A stretch of DNA of 64,000 nucleotides, taken from Photorhabdus asymbiotica (GTDB lineage: Bacteria; Pseudomonadota; Gammaproteobacteria; Enterobacterales; Enterobacteriaceae). The notes under the pieces were generated by a model that saw only the letters and a program-made list of their open reading frames with translations, made no database searches and had not been told where the DNA came from. A program made the position numbers and the translations under genes. The stretch covers positions 434,001-498,000 of the forward strand of contig NZ_RBLJ01000001.1 in NCBI RefSeq assembly GCF_003634575.1, given 5' to 3'. This document shows, piece after piece, positions 1 through 9,908 of the stretch (positions are counted from its first letter, which is position 1; every line of letters starts with the position of its first letter).

Positions 1-909
1 TCACTCCTCCTGAAGCCATTCAGCATTAAGTGTTTCGCTATCGCCAAGATAGTCGAGTAACCAACTTAATGCTGGAGAATGGCTATTTTGCGCCCATGTC
101 AGGCAGCACGGGCTATCTGGCAAAGGCTGCACCAATTCTAACGCCTCCAACTTTTTCTGTCGGATAAGCGGCATTGCCCTGTGCTTTGGTACCATCCCCA
201 CACATAACCCTTCATTCAGACAATCCAGGCCAGATTCCCAATCAGGGACCACCAATCTGCGCTGATTATCCAACGTCCAAGTGTCACGCTTCGGTAAATT
301 GCGGGAAGTATCTTCAAGACACAAACTTGGATAAGGTCGCATTTGATTATCAGACAGTGGAGCAGTCAACTGAGTAAGAGCATGACCAGCACTGACTACA
401 CAGAGCCAAGGCATAAATCCCATATCTCTGAAACTGAATCTTGCCCCTACAGGTGCAACCCGGGTTGCACCAATTGCAACATCAACCCGGCCATCCACCA
501 ATGCATCCCACACGCCATTAAACACTTCCTGATGAATAAACAGTTCCACATCAGGAAAATGGTGATAAAAATCAAGAATAAGTTGACGACTACGTTCTGG
601 TTTAACCACCCTGTCAATGGCAATATGGAATTGCCCTCTCCAACCATTTGCAACCTGTTGACACTGATGGCGAGTGTCAATCATCTTTTTGATAACAGAA
701 CGAGCTTCTTTAATGAAAATACTGCCAGCCTCCGTTAATTCCACATCCCGATGGCGACGCTCAAACAGCGGAACTGCAAGCCATTCTTCTAGTTGCCTTA
801 CGGTATAACTGACAGCAGAAGGAACACGATGAAGTTCTGATGCAGCAGCACTAAAACTTCCTGTTCTAGCAACAGCGTCCACGACTTCAAGTGAATATTC
901 TGACCACAT
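1..909 (-). CDS. punR: LysR-family regulator of purine nucleoside export, PunR (YdhB)
   Basis: DNA-binding transcriptional activator of the LysR family. The N-terminal helix-turn-helix (about residues 4-62, with [18 protein letters not shown]) is followed by a substrate-binding domain to residue 302. The protein aligns along its length with E. coli YdhB/PunR from memory, including the C-terminal [12 protein letters not shown] start it at ATG 909 ([10 protein letters not shown]), because an AAAGGT ribosome site lies just upstream and the E. coli protein begins there; a longer start at 924 is possible. It is divergent from punC, the arrangement in which PunR activates punC in response to adenosine or inosine. 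The stop codon is at the window edge and the gene is complete. Confidence 0.93.
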   Translation of the reverse strand: MWSEYSLEVVDAVARTGSFSAAASELHRVPSAVSYTVRQLEEWLAVPLFERRHRDVELTEAGSIFIKEARSVIKKMIDTRHQCQQVANGWRGQFHIAIDRVVKPERSRQLILDFYHHFPDVELFIHQEVFNGVWDALVDGRVDVAIGATRVAPVGARFSFRDMGFMPWLCVVSAGHALTQLTAPLSDNQMRPYPSLCLEDTSRNLPKRDTWTLDNQRRLVVPDWESGLDCLNEGLCVGMVPKHRAMPLIRQKKLEALELVQPLPDSPCCLTWAQNSHSPALSWLLDYLGDSETLNAEWLQEE

Positions 910-1056
910 AATTTTACCTTTCAATTTTTTTCACAGCATTATGCAAATATTACCGTTTCACAAGTAAAAATCACGGCATATAGAATAGGTACAAGTGTTT
1001 TTATCTACCTATCACAGCAAGTTATTTCTATCATGACACCTAAAGAGAGTAATCAA

Positions 1057-2265
1057 ATGAAAAACTCAAGTCAGTTCATGTTCTACCTTGCAGGCTTGAG
1101 TATGCTAGGTTATCTGGCTATCGATATGTATCTGCCGGCTTTCAGCTCAATGCAACAAGAGCTAAGTACATCGGCTGGAGCAATCAGTGCCAGCTTAAGC
1201 ATCTTTCTTGCCGGTTTTGCCTTTGCTCAGCTTTTATGGGGGCCCCTTTCCGATCGCTTTGGAAGAAAGCCGATTATCATTATAGGATTATCAATGTTTT
1301 CTATTGGCTGTCTGGGTATGATTTGGATAACAGACGCCTCTCAACTTTTAGTGTTGCGTTTTATTCAAGCTGTAGGTGTTTGTTCAGCGGCCGTCTCATG
1401 GCAAGCACTCGTTATTGATCGTTATGAGAGCAATCGCACCAAACGCGTTTTTGCAACGATTATGCCTCTGGTTGCCCTTTCTCCCGCTCTGGCGCCTTTG
1501 ATGGGAGCGTGGCTGTTACAACATGGCGGCTGGCGCATAATCTTTCTGGTATTAATGGCAATCTCACTCCTGCTGCTGTTACCAACTTTATTCCTGCAAG
1601 AAAATTGTAGAAAGAATCAGGCTCAAGCACAGACTAATGTATCTTTCTTTACATTACTCAGATCACCGATCTTCAGTGGCAATGTTCTAATATATGCATC
1701 ATGCAGCGCTGGTTTTTTTGCCTGGTTAACAGGCTCTCCTGTTATTCTTAGTGAAATGGGATATAACCCGAATGACATAGGTCTGAGTTACATACCACAA
1801 ACATTGGCCTTTATGATCGGAGGTTACGGGTGCCGCAGTATTTTAACTAAAATAAAAAGCGAGATTGTCTTCCCTTATCTATTAGCTGGTTATGCTGTCA
1901 GTATGATTACACTGTATTTAATCGCAAAATTCAGTTCCCCCTCTCTGCCCACAATTCTGATACCTTTCTGTTTTATGGCGGTAATGAATGGTGCTTCATA
2001 TCCAATAGCAGTAGCAAATGCTTTATCCGCTTACCCACAAGACAGTGGAAAAGCAGCCGCATTGCAAAATACACTTCAATTAGGACTTTGTTTTATTGCC
2101 AGTCTGGTTGTCTCAGCATTTATCGACAATCCACTTATCGGCAACCCATTGGTATCAACCACAGCCGTCATGGCTTCTACCATTGTGCTAATGTCATTAG
2201 GATATTTTATACAGTGGAAAAAAAAACCTGACAGTTGTATGCAAGCTGCTGAGCAGAATTCCTAA
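1057..2265 (+). CDS. punC: MFS purine nucleoside exporter PunC (YdhC), Bcr/CflA type
   Basis: Inner-membrane drug/proton antiporter of the major facilitator superfamily, with twelve predicted membrane helices. The conserved loop motif [12 protein letters not shown] (near residue 65) and the Bcr/CflA-type D-M-YLPA in helix 1 are visible. Similarity to E. coli YdhC/PunC is strong throughout ([23 protein letters not shown]). It is divergent from punR. Start ATG 1057 is preferred because GAGAG precedes it at suitable distance; an upstream ATG at 1033 has no visible ribosome site. PunC moves purine nucleosides in E. coli; the same role here is inferred. Confidence 0.92.
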   Translation: MKNSSQFMFYLAGLSMLGYLAIDMYLPAFSSMQQELSTSAGAISASLSIFLAGFAFAQLLWGPLSDRFGRKPIIIIGLSMFSIGCLGMIWITDASQLLVLRFIQAVGVCSAAVSWQALVIDRYESNRTKRVFATIMPLVALSPALAPLMGAWLLQHGGWRIIFLVLMAISLLLLLPTLFLQENCRKNQAQAQTNVSFFTLLRSPIFSGNVLIYASCSAGFFAWLTGSPVILSEMGYNPNDIGLSYIPQTLAFMIGGYGCRSILTKIKSEIVFPYLLAGYAVSMITLYLIAKFSSPSLPTILIPFCFMAVMNGASYPIAVANALSAYPQDSGKAAALQNTLQLGLCFIASLVVSAFIDNPLIGNPLVSTTAVMASTIVLMSLGYFIQWKKKPDSCMQAAEQNS

Positions 2266-2285
2266 TATTAATCAAAGTGTTAATT

Positions 2286-2328
2286 AAATAAAGACTGTTA
2301 ATATTCAATTAATTACGGTCTTTATTTA
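2286..2328. terminator. A+T-rich inverted repeat after punC
   Basis: TAAATAAAGAC (2286-2296) pairs with GTCTTTATTTA (2318-2328) around a 21-base loop that can itself fold. The T-rich right arm could end punC transcription. G+C is low, so this is a modest call. Confidence 0.4.
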
Positions 2329-2552
2329 TTAATTGATGAAACAATTTTACGCCTTTATACTCATATCAATTCCTTATTCTAATAATCTGGAATTTGAGGT
2401 TTTCAGGAGCAATGGTTGCTCTTATTAAACTAATGGATTAGCCATCTTTAAGGTTTTTCGCTTTAACTTTTCGCATCTTGCGTTCTCACATTCTGCTTTA
2501 TTAGCTAAAACAAACTCCTCAATTATCTCATCACCTTAACGTTGGAGAGTAT

Positions 2553-3704
2553 ATGAGTTCATCCTATATCGAAAACCAGAAAGTCGTCACTAATTCCTGG
2601 CAACGGATTGCCAATGAAATGTTACAAGAAGCAGGTATACAGATTAATGGTCACAATCCTTATGATATTCAGGTAAAAAATCCTGACTTCTATAAAAGAG
2701 TTTTACAGCAAGGCTCAATGGGATTAGGTGAAAGTTATATGGATGGCTGGTGGGATTGCGAACGGTTAGATATTTTCTTTTATCGCGTTTTACGAGCTGG
2801 ATTAGAAAATAAAATACCTCATAGTCTCAAAGATACACTGAAAATCGCAATAACTCGTTTGCGTAATCTGCAAACCCCAAAACGGGCATGGATTGTAGGC
2901 CATAAACATTATGATTTAGGCAATGATCTTTTCATCCGTATGCTTGACTCTCATATGCAATATTCCTGCGGATATTGGAAACAAGCTGCAACATTGGAAC
3001 AAGCTCAACTTGATAAATTGAAACTCATTTGCGAGAAATTAAAACTCTCTCCAGGTATGACTCTGCTGGATATTGGTTGTGGTTGGGGGGGATTATCGGC
3101 TTATGCTGCCAAAAATTATGGTGTTTCCGTAACAGGGGTAACCATATCTACAGAACAACAGAAATATGCACAGGAAAGATGCATTGATCTGGACGTAAAC
3201 ATTATTCTGACAGATTACCGGGATTTACATCAGCAGTTCGACAGGATTGTTTCTGTAGGTATGTTTGAACACGTCGGACCTAAGAATTATTCAACGTACT
3301 TCGAGGTTGTCAAAAGAAACCTAAAACTTGATGGCTTATTCCTGCTACACACCATCGGTTCCAACAAAGATAAAGCCAGTGCTGATCCGTGGATTAGTAA
3401 ATATATTTTTCCTAACGGCTGCATACCTTCTATTGAACAAATAGTTCATACTAGTAAAAACCGTTTTGTTATGGAAGATTGGCATAATTTTGGAGCCGAT
3501 TATGACCGCACATTGATGGCCTGGTATGAACGGTTTATTACCAGTTGGCCTGAAATACAAGATAATTATAGCCCAATATTTAAACGTATGTTCAGCTATT
3601 ACTTAAATGCCAGTGCTGGTGCATTTCGTGCCCGGGATATTCAACTATGGCAAATAATGTTCAGTCCAAAAGGTATTGAAGGCGGGTTACTCGTAACCCG
3701 CTAA
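2553..3704 (+). CDS. cfa: Cyclopropane-fatty-acyl-phospholipid synthase
   Basis: Transfers a methylene from S-adenosylmethionine onto cis double bonds of membrane phospholipid acyl chains, acting at the inner membrane in stationary phase or acid stress. At 383 residues it matches the E. coli enzyme (382) nearly end to end. The SAM-binding motif LDIGCGWGG lies near residue 170, and the catalytic-region features MFEHVG and the C-terminal SAGAFRARDIQLWQ are present. The start follows a GGAGAG ribosome site. In E. coli cfa sits next to ribE; here a 1.5-kb accessory insertion separates them. Confidence 0.97.
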   Translation: MSSSYIENQKVVTNSWQRIANEMLQEAGIQINGHNPYDIQVKNPDFYKRVLQQGSMGLGESYMDGWWDCERLDIFFYRVLRAGLENKIPHSLKDTLKIAITRLRNLQTPKRAWIVGHKHYDLGNDLFIRMLDSHMQYSCGYWKQAATLEQAQLDKLKLICEKLKLSPGMTLLDIGCGWGGLSAYAAKNYGVSVTGVTISTEQQKYAQERCIDLDVNIILTDYRDLHQQFDRIVSVGMFEHVGPKNYSTYFEVVKRNLKLDGLFLLHTIGSNKDKASADPWISKYIFPNGCIPSIEQIVHTSKNRFVMEDWHNFGADYDRTLMAWYERFITSWPEIQDNYSPIFKRMFSYYLNASAGAFRARDIQLWQIMFSPKGIEGGLLVTR

Positions 3705-3738
3705 TTAATCAAAGGCTACAGTGAGATACCACTGTAGC
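3682..3738 (+). terminator. Two stacked hairpins at the 3' end of cfa
   Basis: GCGGGTTAC/GTAACCCGC (3682-3690, 3693-3701) forms a 9-bp stem with a 2-base loop made of the last codons of cfa. A second stem, GCTACAGTG/CACTGTAGC (3715-3723, 3730-3738), follows. Neither has a good T-run, so they may block decay or pausing rather than terminate. Confidence 0.4.
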
Positions 3739-3880
3739 TTCAACCTCAAACTTAACTAAGTTTAAACAATATAAGAAATTGATTTCAGATCTTGAAATAT
3801 TAAAAGAAGAATTTTAATATAACTTTAGCATTTAATTATGTACGGACTGTCTTTAATATTAAAAATATAAGCATCCTTCG

Positions 3881-4858
3881 CTAACTAAAATAGCCAATAT
3901 AGCCATTATCAAAAACAATTGTTTGATCAAACGCTATTTTTCCATTAGAAAATATCAAATCCAAATGATGGCTTCCCTTTACTCCACCACCCAAACCAAG
4001 ATGCAAACCTGGATGCCTTTCTTCAAAACCTGCATTTCTGCCATAGAGTGCCTTCACTCCCGTATTAGTACCAATACCGAATTCTTCGACAATTCTATTA
4101 CCGTGATTATGATTCAAATATAAATTAAAATCCCGACTAAATTCAGCATTATCACAATCAAACCCAATAATTTCACCGTCCTTTATATTTATAGTCATCA
4201 TATCATTCACAACACCATATTTTATGGCAAATGGCGCAGTGCTCAAGAAGGTACCACTGAAACTAATGCTACCGTTAAGATTCTTTATATGACTTGCTAT
4301 TTCTCCAGGAATAACATCAAGATTTCCATTTCCATCAATAGAAGTCCATTTATGATCTTTATCTAAATAACCTGTAATTGAATTGCCTTTATTATCTGTA
4401 TATTGGATTTTTTGTGATCGTTTTGATAGTTCAATAAGCTTTTTATTTCTTTTTGCTATTGATTCTTGTGACTCACTAAATGCTTCAATAAGATGAGAAC
4501 CGTAATCTTTGAATAATACTGACTTTTTCCATGATTCGGTAATAAAGCGCTTTAGTTTAATTAAATATTCCGGACCTTGTGGAGATGCATTTTTCAATGT
4601 TGATGATGCGTAAAGAAAAATAAACAAATCACAATCAGATATTTTCTGTTTTATATCGTCAGCTGATGCTTCTTCTAAAAAAATAAAATCTGATTCTACT
4701 TTGAAATTCTTTTCGTACACATGCATCTTTTGTGCAATATCACCATGTTCAATGTCAGCTCCAATAAATAATTTTATACATTCATTATTTCTCACTTTAT
4801 CCGAAATTGCAGGATGATACGATAAACAGCGATACATATTTCTAAAACTTTTATCCAT
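3881..4858 (-). CDS. M29-like (thermophilic aminopeptidase-type) metallopeptidase, candidate peptide-maturation enzyme
   Basis: A 325-residue protein of no assigned gene name. The C-terminal half resembles M29 aminopeptidases (AmpS/AmpT/PepS type). Residues 184-186 (PGE) match the N-x-PGE metal site, 257-265 give VEEFGIGTN, 279-290 give EERHPGLHLGLG, and 297-300 give HHLD; all acidic and histidine ligands expected of that family appear kept. The N-terminal 150 residues are less conserved and lack a signal peptide, so it should act in the cytoplasm. It is shorter than typical M29 enzymes (about 370-410). It lies 63 bp downstream of a 37-codon gene in the same direction, with a strong hairpin between. 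This arrangement suggests the peptidase trims that peptide. Family assignment is from motif recall; a degradative or unrelated role is possible. Confidence 0.65.
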   Translation of the reverse strand: MDKSFRNMYRCLSYHPAISDKVRNNECIKLFIGADIEHGDIAQKMHVYEKNFKVESDFIFLEEASADDIKQKISDCDLFIFLYASSTLKNASPQGPEYLIKLKRFITESWKKSVLFKDYGSHLIEAFSESQESIAKRNKKLIELSKRSQKIQYTDNKGNSITGYLDKDHKWTSIDGNGNLDVIPGEIASHIKNLNGSISFSGTFLSTAPFAIKYGVVNDMMTINIKDGEIIGFDCDNAEFSRDFNLYLNHNHGNRIVEEFGIGTNTGVKALYGRNAGFEERHPGLHLGLGGGVKGSHHLDLIFSNGKIAFDQTIVFDNGYIGYFS

Positions 4859-4878
4859 AAGAACAATCCTGTTTTTTT

Positions 4879-4903
4879 AAGTAAGGGGATATTCCCCTTA
4901 CTT
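4879..4903. terminator. Perfect 11-bp hairpin between peptide gene and peptidase gene
   Basis: AAGTAAGGGGA (4879-4889) and TCCCCTTACTT (4893-4903) form a perfect stem with a 3-base loop. Read on the + strand a T-rich tract follows; read on the - strand, the direction of the two genes, it is followed by a run of A. In the operon direction it may act as a partial terminator or a 3' stabiliser that keeps the small-gene transcript in excess, as is common after precursor peptide genes. Confidence 0.6.
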
Positions 4904-4921
4904 TTTATTTATGAAGGGCTG

Positions 4922-5035
4922 TTAAGGCCAAAGCGCTGTACCGAAAGGAACGACAGCTTGTGCATTCATCATTTCAACAGCATCATCGTGGGTAGGTTCT
5001 TCAAGCCATTCATCTAATTCAAGTGTGTTTTCCAT
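4922..5035 (-). CDS. 37-residue acidic peptide, candidate RiPP precursor
   Basis: A small gene not in the usual size range of gene callers. ATG 5035 follows AGAGG at 7-base spacing and the frame ends with TAA at 4922-4924. The peptide begins MENTLELDEWLEEPTHDD and ends AVVPFGTALWP. The first 27 residues are acidic and leader-like; the last ten or so are hydrophobic and neutral with Pro, Phe, Gly and a terminal Trp-Pro, like a core. There is no Cys and no hydrophobic signal sequence. It heads a two-gene unit with the M29-like peptidase, with no other modifying enzyme visible nearby. No known peptide family is recognised. The coding call rests on the ribosome site, composition and context. Confidence 0.55.
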   Translation of the reverse strand: MENTLELDEWLEEPTHDDAVEMMNAQAVVPFGTALWP

Positions 5036-5064
5036 AAAATAGCCTCTAAAAATACAGTGGTTGA

Positions 5065-5132
5065 CTTGCATTTTGCAAGATAGAAATTTAACAATATAGC
5101 AACATAAGAAATTATATTAATTAACATAATAT
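5065..5132 (-). promoter_or_regulatory. Possible promoter and palindrome upstream of the 37-residue peptide gene
   Basis: The - strand carries a TATTAT -10-like box around 5127-5132 with weak TTG-rich -35 sequences beyond it. A palindrome CTTGCA-TTT-TGCAAG (5065-5079) lies between it and the ribosome site, in the presumed leader, as an operator or an RNA hairpin. The rest of 5133-5295 shows nothing recognisable. Confidence 0.3.
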
Positions 5133-5295
5133 ACAAGACAATGCAACACAAGTCACAAAAGCTTCATTTTTCACACCGATAAGCTCAACGACTCTTTTTG
5201 CTATGTGATTAGATTGATTATGCAAAAAACAAAATTATTGGCTTGCACCATCATAATGATACTGACTGAATGAACTGACTATCAGCTTAAAGTCT

Positions 5296-5321
5296 AAAGC
5301 TACAAGAACATCCTGTAGCTT
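5296..5321 (-). terminator. Hairpin downstream of ribE
   Basis: AAAGCTACA (5296-5304) pairs with TGTAGCTTT (5313-5321), located 12 bp past the ribE stop. T-rich sequence after the stem on the - strand is short and interrupted. Confidence 0.5.
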
Positions 5322-5333
5322 TTCGTTTATCAA

Positions 5334-5990
5334 CTATTCATCAAGAATAATCACCGGATGTTGAGCGATCAGTTTTTCCTGCTCTTTCTGAGCAAGAACC
5401 CGTTCTACAGTATCAACAATCGCTTGAGTCTGTGGATCAATCTCAATGTTCACTTTTTGACCAAGCCGTTTTTTACCCAATGTTGTACGTTCTAGTGTTT
5501 CAGGAATAAGGTGAACACAAAAACGATTATTAACCACATCACCAATTGTCAAACTGATGCCATCAATACCAATGAATCCTTTATGCATGATATATTTCAT
5601 CAATTGCTTATCGTGGATACGGAACCATATTTGATGATTATTTTCTGAAGTAAAAATTTTAGATATCTCAGCGACAGTGATGATATGACCGGACATCAAA
5701 TGTCCGCCAATTTCATCACCAAATTTAATCGCCCGCTCCAGGTTTACATAATCTCCTACCTGTAAATCACTAAGATTAGTCAAGCGCAGAGTCTCTTTCA
5801 TTAAATCGAAACTGATCTTATCGCCTTCCACTTTGGTCACAGTCAAACAACAACCGTTATTGGCAACTGACGCTCCCGTTTCAATGCCTGGCAATAACTC
5901 AGCCGGAAATTTAACTACATGAGTCCGGAAATTATTTTTTTCATCAATAGCAACCAATGGTGCTTTTCCCTGAACGATACCAGTGAACAT
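5334..5990 (-). CDS. ribE: Riboflavin synthase alpha subunit
   Basis: Dismutates two molecules of 6,7-dimethyl-8-ribityllumazine to riboflavin and a pyrimidine, the last step of riboflavin synthesis. Two lumazine-binding repeats are visible: the first opens with MFTGIVQG, the second starts near GHLMSGHI and includes [11 protein letters not shown]. At 218 residues it is slightly longer than the E. coli protein (213), because of the tail. Start ATG 5990 is chosen since the family begins MFTGIVQ; the open frame extends seven codons further up. E. coli calls this gene ribC or ribE. No FMN riboswitch is seen. Confidence 0.96.
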   Translation of the reverse strand: MFTGIVQGKAPLVAIDEKNNFRTHVVKFPAELLPGIETGASVANNGCCLTVTKVEGDKISFDLMKETLRLTNLSDLQVGDYVNLERAIKFGDEIGGHLMSGHIITVAEISKIFTSENNHQIWFRIHDKQLMKYIMHKGFIGIDGISLTIGDVVNNRFCVHLIPETLERTTLGKKRLGQKVNIEIDPQTQAIVDTVERVLAQKEQEKLIAQHPVIILDE

Positions 5991-6258
5991 AAGAGAACCT
6001 CTTAATACCATGTAAAATTACTAATTAGTTTATATCAAGTTACCATTTATAAATACTACACGCGTCTGAGGAATACAGATTTTCTATTTCTGTTGAGTGG
6101 CAACTCCCTACCTTAAAAGAGGGGTTAAGACGTTTCTTGCTAAATAATATTAAACGGATACAATATCACGGTTAGTTAAGCGATTGATTTTTAGGAAATC
6201 GTTTCTCATATACAGAATTTTTCCTTAACATTTTCTACTTATTAAAAAGGTGTAATAC

Positions 6259-7632
6259 GTGCAGAAGTATTTAAAAGAAGCGCGTAGTCTGCTTGCTCTG
6301 GGTATCCCCGTCATCATTGCCCAATTCTCACAAACTGCAATGGGGGTTGTGGATACTGTTATGGCGGGTGGTGTCAGTGCAACAGATATGTCCGCGGTTG
6401 CTGTTGGTACCTCTATCTGGCTACCAGTTATCTTATTTGGCTATGGCCTGCTAATAGCTTTGACACCAATTATTGCGCAGATGAACGGTTCTGGTCGCAG
6501 GCATATGATTGCCAGCCAAACACAACAAGGGTTTTGGTTGGCGACCTTCCTGTCAATTATCATTATTGCTATTTTATATAACTGTAAATTTCTCATTGAT
6601 AAACAAGAAAATATAGATCCGCTTTTGGCAGAAAAAGCTGTTGGATTTATCCACGCAATAATGTGGGGTGCACCAGGTTACCTGTTTTATCAGGTACTTC
6701 GTAATCAGTGTGAAGGTTTATCAAAAACCAAACCAGGAATGGTTATTGGATTTTTAGGATTATTAATTAATATTCCGATTAACTACATACTTATTTACGG
6801 TAAATTTGGCGCCCCCGCTCTGGGTGGTGTTGGCTGCGGTGTTGCTACCGCCAGCGTTTACTGGGTTATGTTTCTGTTATTACGTTGGTATGTGAAACAT
6901 TCATCCTCACAAAAGGATATCCGCCCCGTGCGCCGTTTTGTGGCACCAGAATGGCATATCCTGAAACGTATCTCATCCCTAGGCTTGCCTATTGCTATGG
7001 CAATGTTTTTTGAAGTTACTCTATTTGCGATAGTTGCATTATTGGTTTCTCCTTTAGGTGTTACCGCTGTTGCAGGGCATCAGATTGCACTGAATTTCAG
7101 TTCATTGATGTTTATGTTCCCAATATCTTTAGGCGTTGCAGCCACTATTCGAGTGGGATACAACTTGGGACAAAAATCTATTGAGAATGCCCGTATATCA
7201 GCTTATACCAGTATTGCCGTAGGTTTGATGCTCTCCTGTTTAACTGCAATCTTTACTATCATACTGCGAGAACCGATTGCCTTGATGTATAACGACAACC
7301 CCGAAGTTGTCACCATGGCATCACATCTGATGCTATTTGCTGCTTTTTACCAACTATCTGATGCCATACAAGTTGTTGGTACCGGTGTTTTACGTGGATA
7401 TAAAGATACGCGATCTATCTTCTATATCACTTTCACCTCCTATTGGATTCTGGGGCTACCAAGTGGTTATATTCTAGGATTAACTAACTATATTGTACCC
7501 GCCATGGGGCCAGCAGGATTTTGGATCGGCTTTATTATTGGCCTGACCACATCGGCAATGCTGATATCCTTCCGTATCTTACAGATACACAAACAATCAG
7601 ATGAGATAGTTTTACGACGCTCAACCCGCTGA
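6259..7632 (+). CDS. mdtK: MATE multidrug efflux protein MdtK (NorM)
   Basis: Cation-coupled efflux pump of the MATE family in the inner membrane, with twelve predicted helices in two homologous halves. It is 457 residues, the same as E. coli MdtK, and matches it end to end ([32 protein letters not shown]). The start codon is GTG 6259, after an AAAGGTG ribosome site; the family begins MQKY, which supports this start. It is divergent from ribE, as in E. coli. MdtK exports fluoroquinolones and cationic compounds in relatives. Confidence 0.96.
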   Translation: MQKYLKEARSLLALGIPVIIAQFSQTAMGVVDTVMAGGVSATDMSAVAVGTSIWLPVILFGYGLLIALTPIIAQMNGSGRRHMIASQTQQGFWLATFLSIIIIAILYNCKFLIDKQENIDPLLAEKAVGFIHAIMWGAPGYLFYQVLRNQCEGLSKTKPGMVIGFLGLLINIPINYILIYGKFGAPALGGVGCGVATASVYWVMFLLLRWYVKHSSSQKDIRPVRRFVAPEWHILKRISSLGLPIAMAMFFEVTLFAIVALLVSPLGVTAVAGHQIALNFSSLMFMFPISLGVAATIRVGYNLGQKSIENARISAYTSIAVGLMLSCLTAIFTIILREPIALMYNDNPEVVTMASHLMLFAAFYQLSDAIQVVGTGVLRGYKDTRSIFYITFTSYWILGLPSGYILGLTNYIVPAMGPAGFWIGFIIGLTTSAMLISFRILQIHKQSDEIVLRRSTR

Positions 7633-7649
7633 TTTTTTTTCTATAAAAC

Positions 7650-7780
7650 CGGGGACGAATATGCTCATTGTACAAATAAACAGCAACCCCATTGCAAAAG
7701 ATGCAAATACGAACAGTTAAACCATAATTTGTATTATTCCTCTTGCAAGAAGACTAACTGGCCGCTAATATTCGTCCCCG
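7650..7780. repeat. Perfect 13-bp inverted repeat spanning the mdtK-tRNA gap
   Basis: CGGGGACGAATAT (7650-7662) is repeated inverted as ATATTCGTCCCCG (7768-7780). Shorter nested arms TACAAAT (7671-7677) and ATTTGTA (7727-7733) lie inside. The right arm overlaps the -10 box and discriminator of the tRNA promoter. The left arm follows a promoter-like TTGCTG-N17-CATATT on the - strand. See findings. Confidence 0.7.
7743..7780 (+). promoter_or_regulatory. Promoter of the tRNA-Val pair
   Basis: TTGCAA (7743-7748), 17-bp spacer, TAATAT (7766-7771), then a G+C-rich discriminator CGTCCCCGC. A GC-rich discriminator is typical of stringently controlled stable RNA promoters. The first tRNA begins 24 bp after the discriminator. 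Confidence 0.7.
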
Positions 7781-7803
7781 CTGTCACCCATGCAATTTAG
7801 ATT

Positions 7804-7880
7804 GCGTCCGTAGCTCAGTTGGTTAGAGCACCACCTTGACATGGTGGGGGTCGGTGGTTCGAGTCCACTCGGACGCACCA
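7804..7880 (+). tRNA. valV: tRNA-Val (anticodon GAC)
   Basis: 77 nt with encoded CCA. Acceptor stem GCGTCCG pairs with CGGACGC, the anticodon loop contains GAC, and the T-arm GGTTCGAGTCC is intact. Same sequence type as E. coli valV/valW. Confidence 0.98.
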
Positions 7881-7912
7881 AGTTGTGTAGTTGATAGTGT
7901 CCCTTTTTTAGT

Positions 7913-7989
7913 GCGTCCGTAGCTCAGTTGGTTAGAGCACCACCTTGACATGGTGGGGGTCGGTGGTTCGAGTCCACTCGGACGCACCA
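7913..7989 (+). tRNA. valW: tRNA-Val (anticodon GAC), second copy
   Basis: Identical in sequence to the copy 32 bp upstream, including encoded CCA, so the two are co-transcribed and subject to gene conversion. The E. coli arrangement downstream of mdtK is the same. Confidence 0.98.
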
Positions 7990-8114
7990 AATCTTTCAGA
8001 ATAATCCTTTGTTGTATTTCCTAACTTGCGAAAAAATCATCCTGCGCTCCAAATTAACTCACTGTTTTTTATATAAAAAAACTGCACAATAAATCATAGC
8101 CTTCTGCCACAAAC

Positions 8115-8225
8115 TTGGTCGTTTTTTCGTTTTACTGTTATAATTAATCTACATAATCATTTTTTAATTCATTTCACAGAAATTACTCTTTATAATACGG
8201 CGCAATTTATAGTTGAATGGTTTCA
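8115..8225 (+). promoter_or_regulatory. pykF promoter region with Cra (FruR)-like operator
   Basis: Two sigma70-like elements are visible: TTGGTC-N18-TATAAT (8115-8144) and a second TATAAT at 8191-8196. Just after the second, TGAATGGTTTCA (8214-8225) is a near-palindrome matching the Cra consensus except at one central position. Cra represses pykF in E. coli from a site overlapping transcription start, so this fits. The remaining 8226-8446 leader shows nothing else I recognise. Confidence 0.55.
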
Positions 8226-8446
8226 GCACATTAATTTACCGAATGCTGAGAGAACCACAAATTGATAGTACGTATATGCTCGTATAGTTACATGTGTCTA
8301 ACCTCACACAAAAAAATACTGCATGTCTTCCCCGTCACCTGTCCTTAATGATATTGCGCAACTTTCAGCACCAGATGATATCTGCGCAAAATCATAAAGT
8401 TGACGGTTCACTATTTTCATCCATTAAAACCTGTAGATAGATTGTC

Positions 8447-9856
8447 ATGAAAAAAACCAAAATTGTTTGCACGATCGGACCAAAAACAGAATCCGAAGAA
8501 AGACTGGCAGAATTGTTGAATGCAGGCATGAATGTTATGCGCCTCAACTTTTCACACGGAGACTACGAAGAACACGGCCAACGTATTCAAAATATCCGTT
8601 CAGTTATGACTAAAACAGGTAAGCAAGCAGCCATTTTGCTGGATACTAAAGGCCCCGAAATCCGAACTATGAAGCTGGAAGGCGGCAACGACGTTTCCCT
8701 GATCGCGGGACAGACTTTCACTTTTACCACCAACACCTCTGTTATTGGTAATAAAGACCGTGTTGCTGTCACTTACAGCGGTTTTCCTGCTGATCTGACC
8801 CCAGGTAATACTGTTTTGGTTGATGATGGCTTAATCGGCATGACGGTTAAAGAAGTTACTGCGTCAGAAGTCATTTGCCAAGTTCTCAACAATGGTGACT
8901 TGGGTGAAAACAAAGGTGTTAACCTGCCAGGTATTTCTATTAGCCTGCCTGCCTTGGCAGAAAAAGATAAACAAGATTTGATCTTCGGTTGCCAACAAGG
9001 TGTCGATTTCGTCGCCGCCTCATTTATCCGTAAACGCTCTGATGTTCTAGAAATCCGTGAACACCTGAAAGCCCACGGCGGTGAGAATATTCAAATCATC
9101 TCCAAGATTGAAAACCAGGAAGGTCTGAACAACTTTGATGAGATCCTGGAAGCTTCTGACGGGATTATGGTTGCCCGTGGTGACCTGGGTGTTGAAATTC
9201 CGGTGGAAGAAGTTATCTTCGCCCAGAAAATGATGATTGAAAAATGTAACATGGCTCGCAAAGTTGTGATTACTGCAACTCAAATGCTGGATTCCATGAT
9301 CAAAAATCCACGCCCTACTCGCGCAGAAGCAGGAGACGTTGCTAACGCCATTCTGGATGGTACCGATGCAGTTATGCTTTCCGGAGAAAGTGCAAAAGGC
9401 AAATATCCCATAGAAGCGGTAACTATCATGGCAACGATCTGTGAACGTACAGACCGCGTAATGCCAAGCCGCATTGAAGCCGTTAATTGCCGTAAACTAC
9501 GTGTAACCGAAGCGGTATGTCGTGGTGCAGTTGAAACCGCAGAAAAACTGGAAGCCCCTCTGATTGTGGTTGCAACATATGGTGGTAAATCTGCCAAATC
9601 TATCCGTAAATACTTTCCTGGCTCCCCTATTCTGGCATTAACCACTAACGAAGTAACAGCACGCCAATTGCTTCTGGTTAAAGGTGTTTCTACTCAAATC
9701 GTTAAAGAAATCGCATCAACTGATGACTTCTACCGTATTGGTAAAGAAGCGGCGCTGGCTAGCGGTTTGGCAAAGAAAGGCGAAATCGTGGTTATGGTAT
9801 CTGGCGCTCTGGTTCCAAGCGGTACAACCAACACCTCTTCTGTCCACATTCTTTAA
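8447..9856 (+). CDS. pykF: Pyruvate kinase I
   Basis: Converts phosphoenolpyruvate and ADP to pyruvate and ATP; the fructose-1,6-bisphosphate-activated isozyme in E. coli. It is 469 residues against 470 in E. coli and nearly identical in architecture. Visible are the N-terminal [14 protein letters not shown], the active-site segment [10 protein letters not shown] (K near residue 220), the metal-ligand region [12 protein letters not shown], and [10 protein letters not shown]. The C-terminal effector domain ends SSVHIL. In E. coli it is next to lpp; here about 5.6 kb of accessory DNA separates them. Confidence 0.98.
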   Translation: MKKTKIVCTIGPKTESEERLAELLNAGMNVMRLNFSHGDYEEHGQRIQNIRSVMTKTGKQAAILLDTKGPEIRTMKLEGGNDVSLIAGQTFTFTTNTSVIGNKDRVAVTYSGFPADLTPGNTVLVDDGLIGMTVKEVTASEVICQVLNNGDLGENKGVNLPGISISLPALAEKDKQDLIFGCQQGVDFVAASFIRKRSDVLEIREHLKAHGGENIQIISKIENQEGLNNFDEILEASDGIMVARGDLGVEIPVEEVIFAQKMMIEKCNMARKVVITATQMLDSMIKNPRPTRAEAGDVANAILDGTDAVMLSGESAKGKYPIEAVTIMATICERTDRVMPSRIEAVNCRKLRVTEAVCRGAVETAEKLEAPLIVVATYGGKSAKSIRKYFPGSPILALTTNEVTARQLLLVKGVSTQIVKEIASTDDFYRIGKEAALASGLAKKGEIVVMVSGALVPSGTTNTSSVHIL

Positions 9857-9879
9857 TTCGATACTTAGCTTTATTTCTG

Positions 9880-9908
9880 AGACACCGCATGTTTGCGGTG
9901 TTTCTATT
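9880..9908 (+). terminator. pykF terminator
   Basis: ACACCGC (9882-9888) pairs with GCGGTGT (9895-9901) across a 6-base loop and is followed by a T-rich tract. Confidence 0.8.

Noticed and set aside
5991..6258. Possible FMN riboswitch between ribE and mdtK
   Set aside because: The conserved RFN element sequence is not visible, and enteric ribE is not known to carry one.
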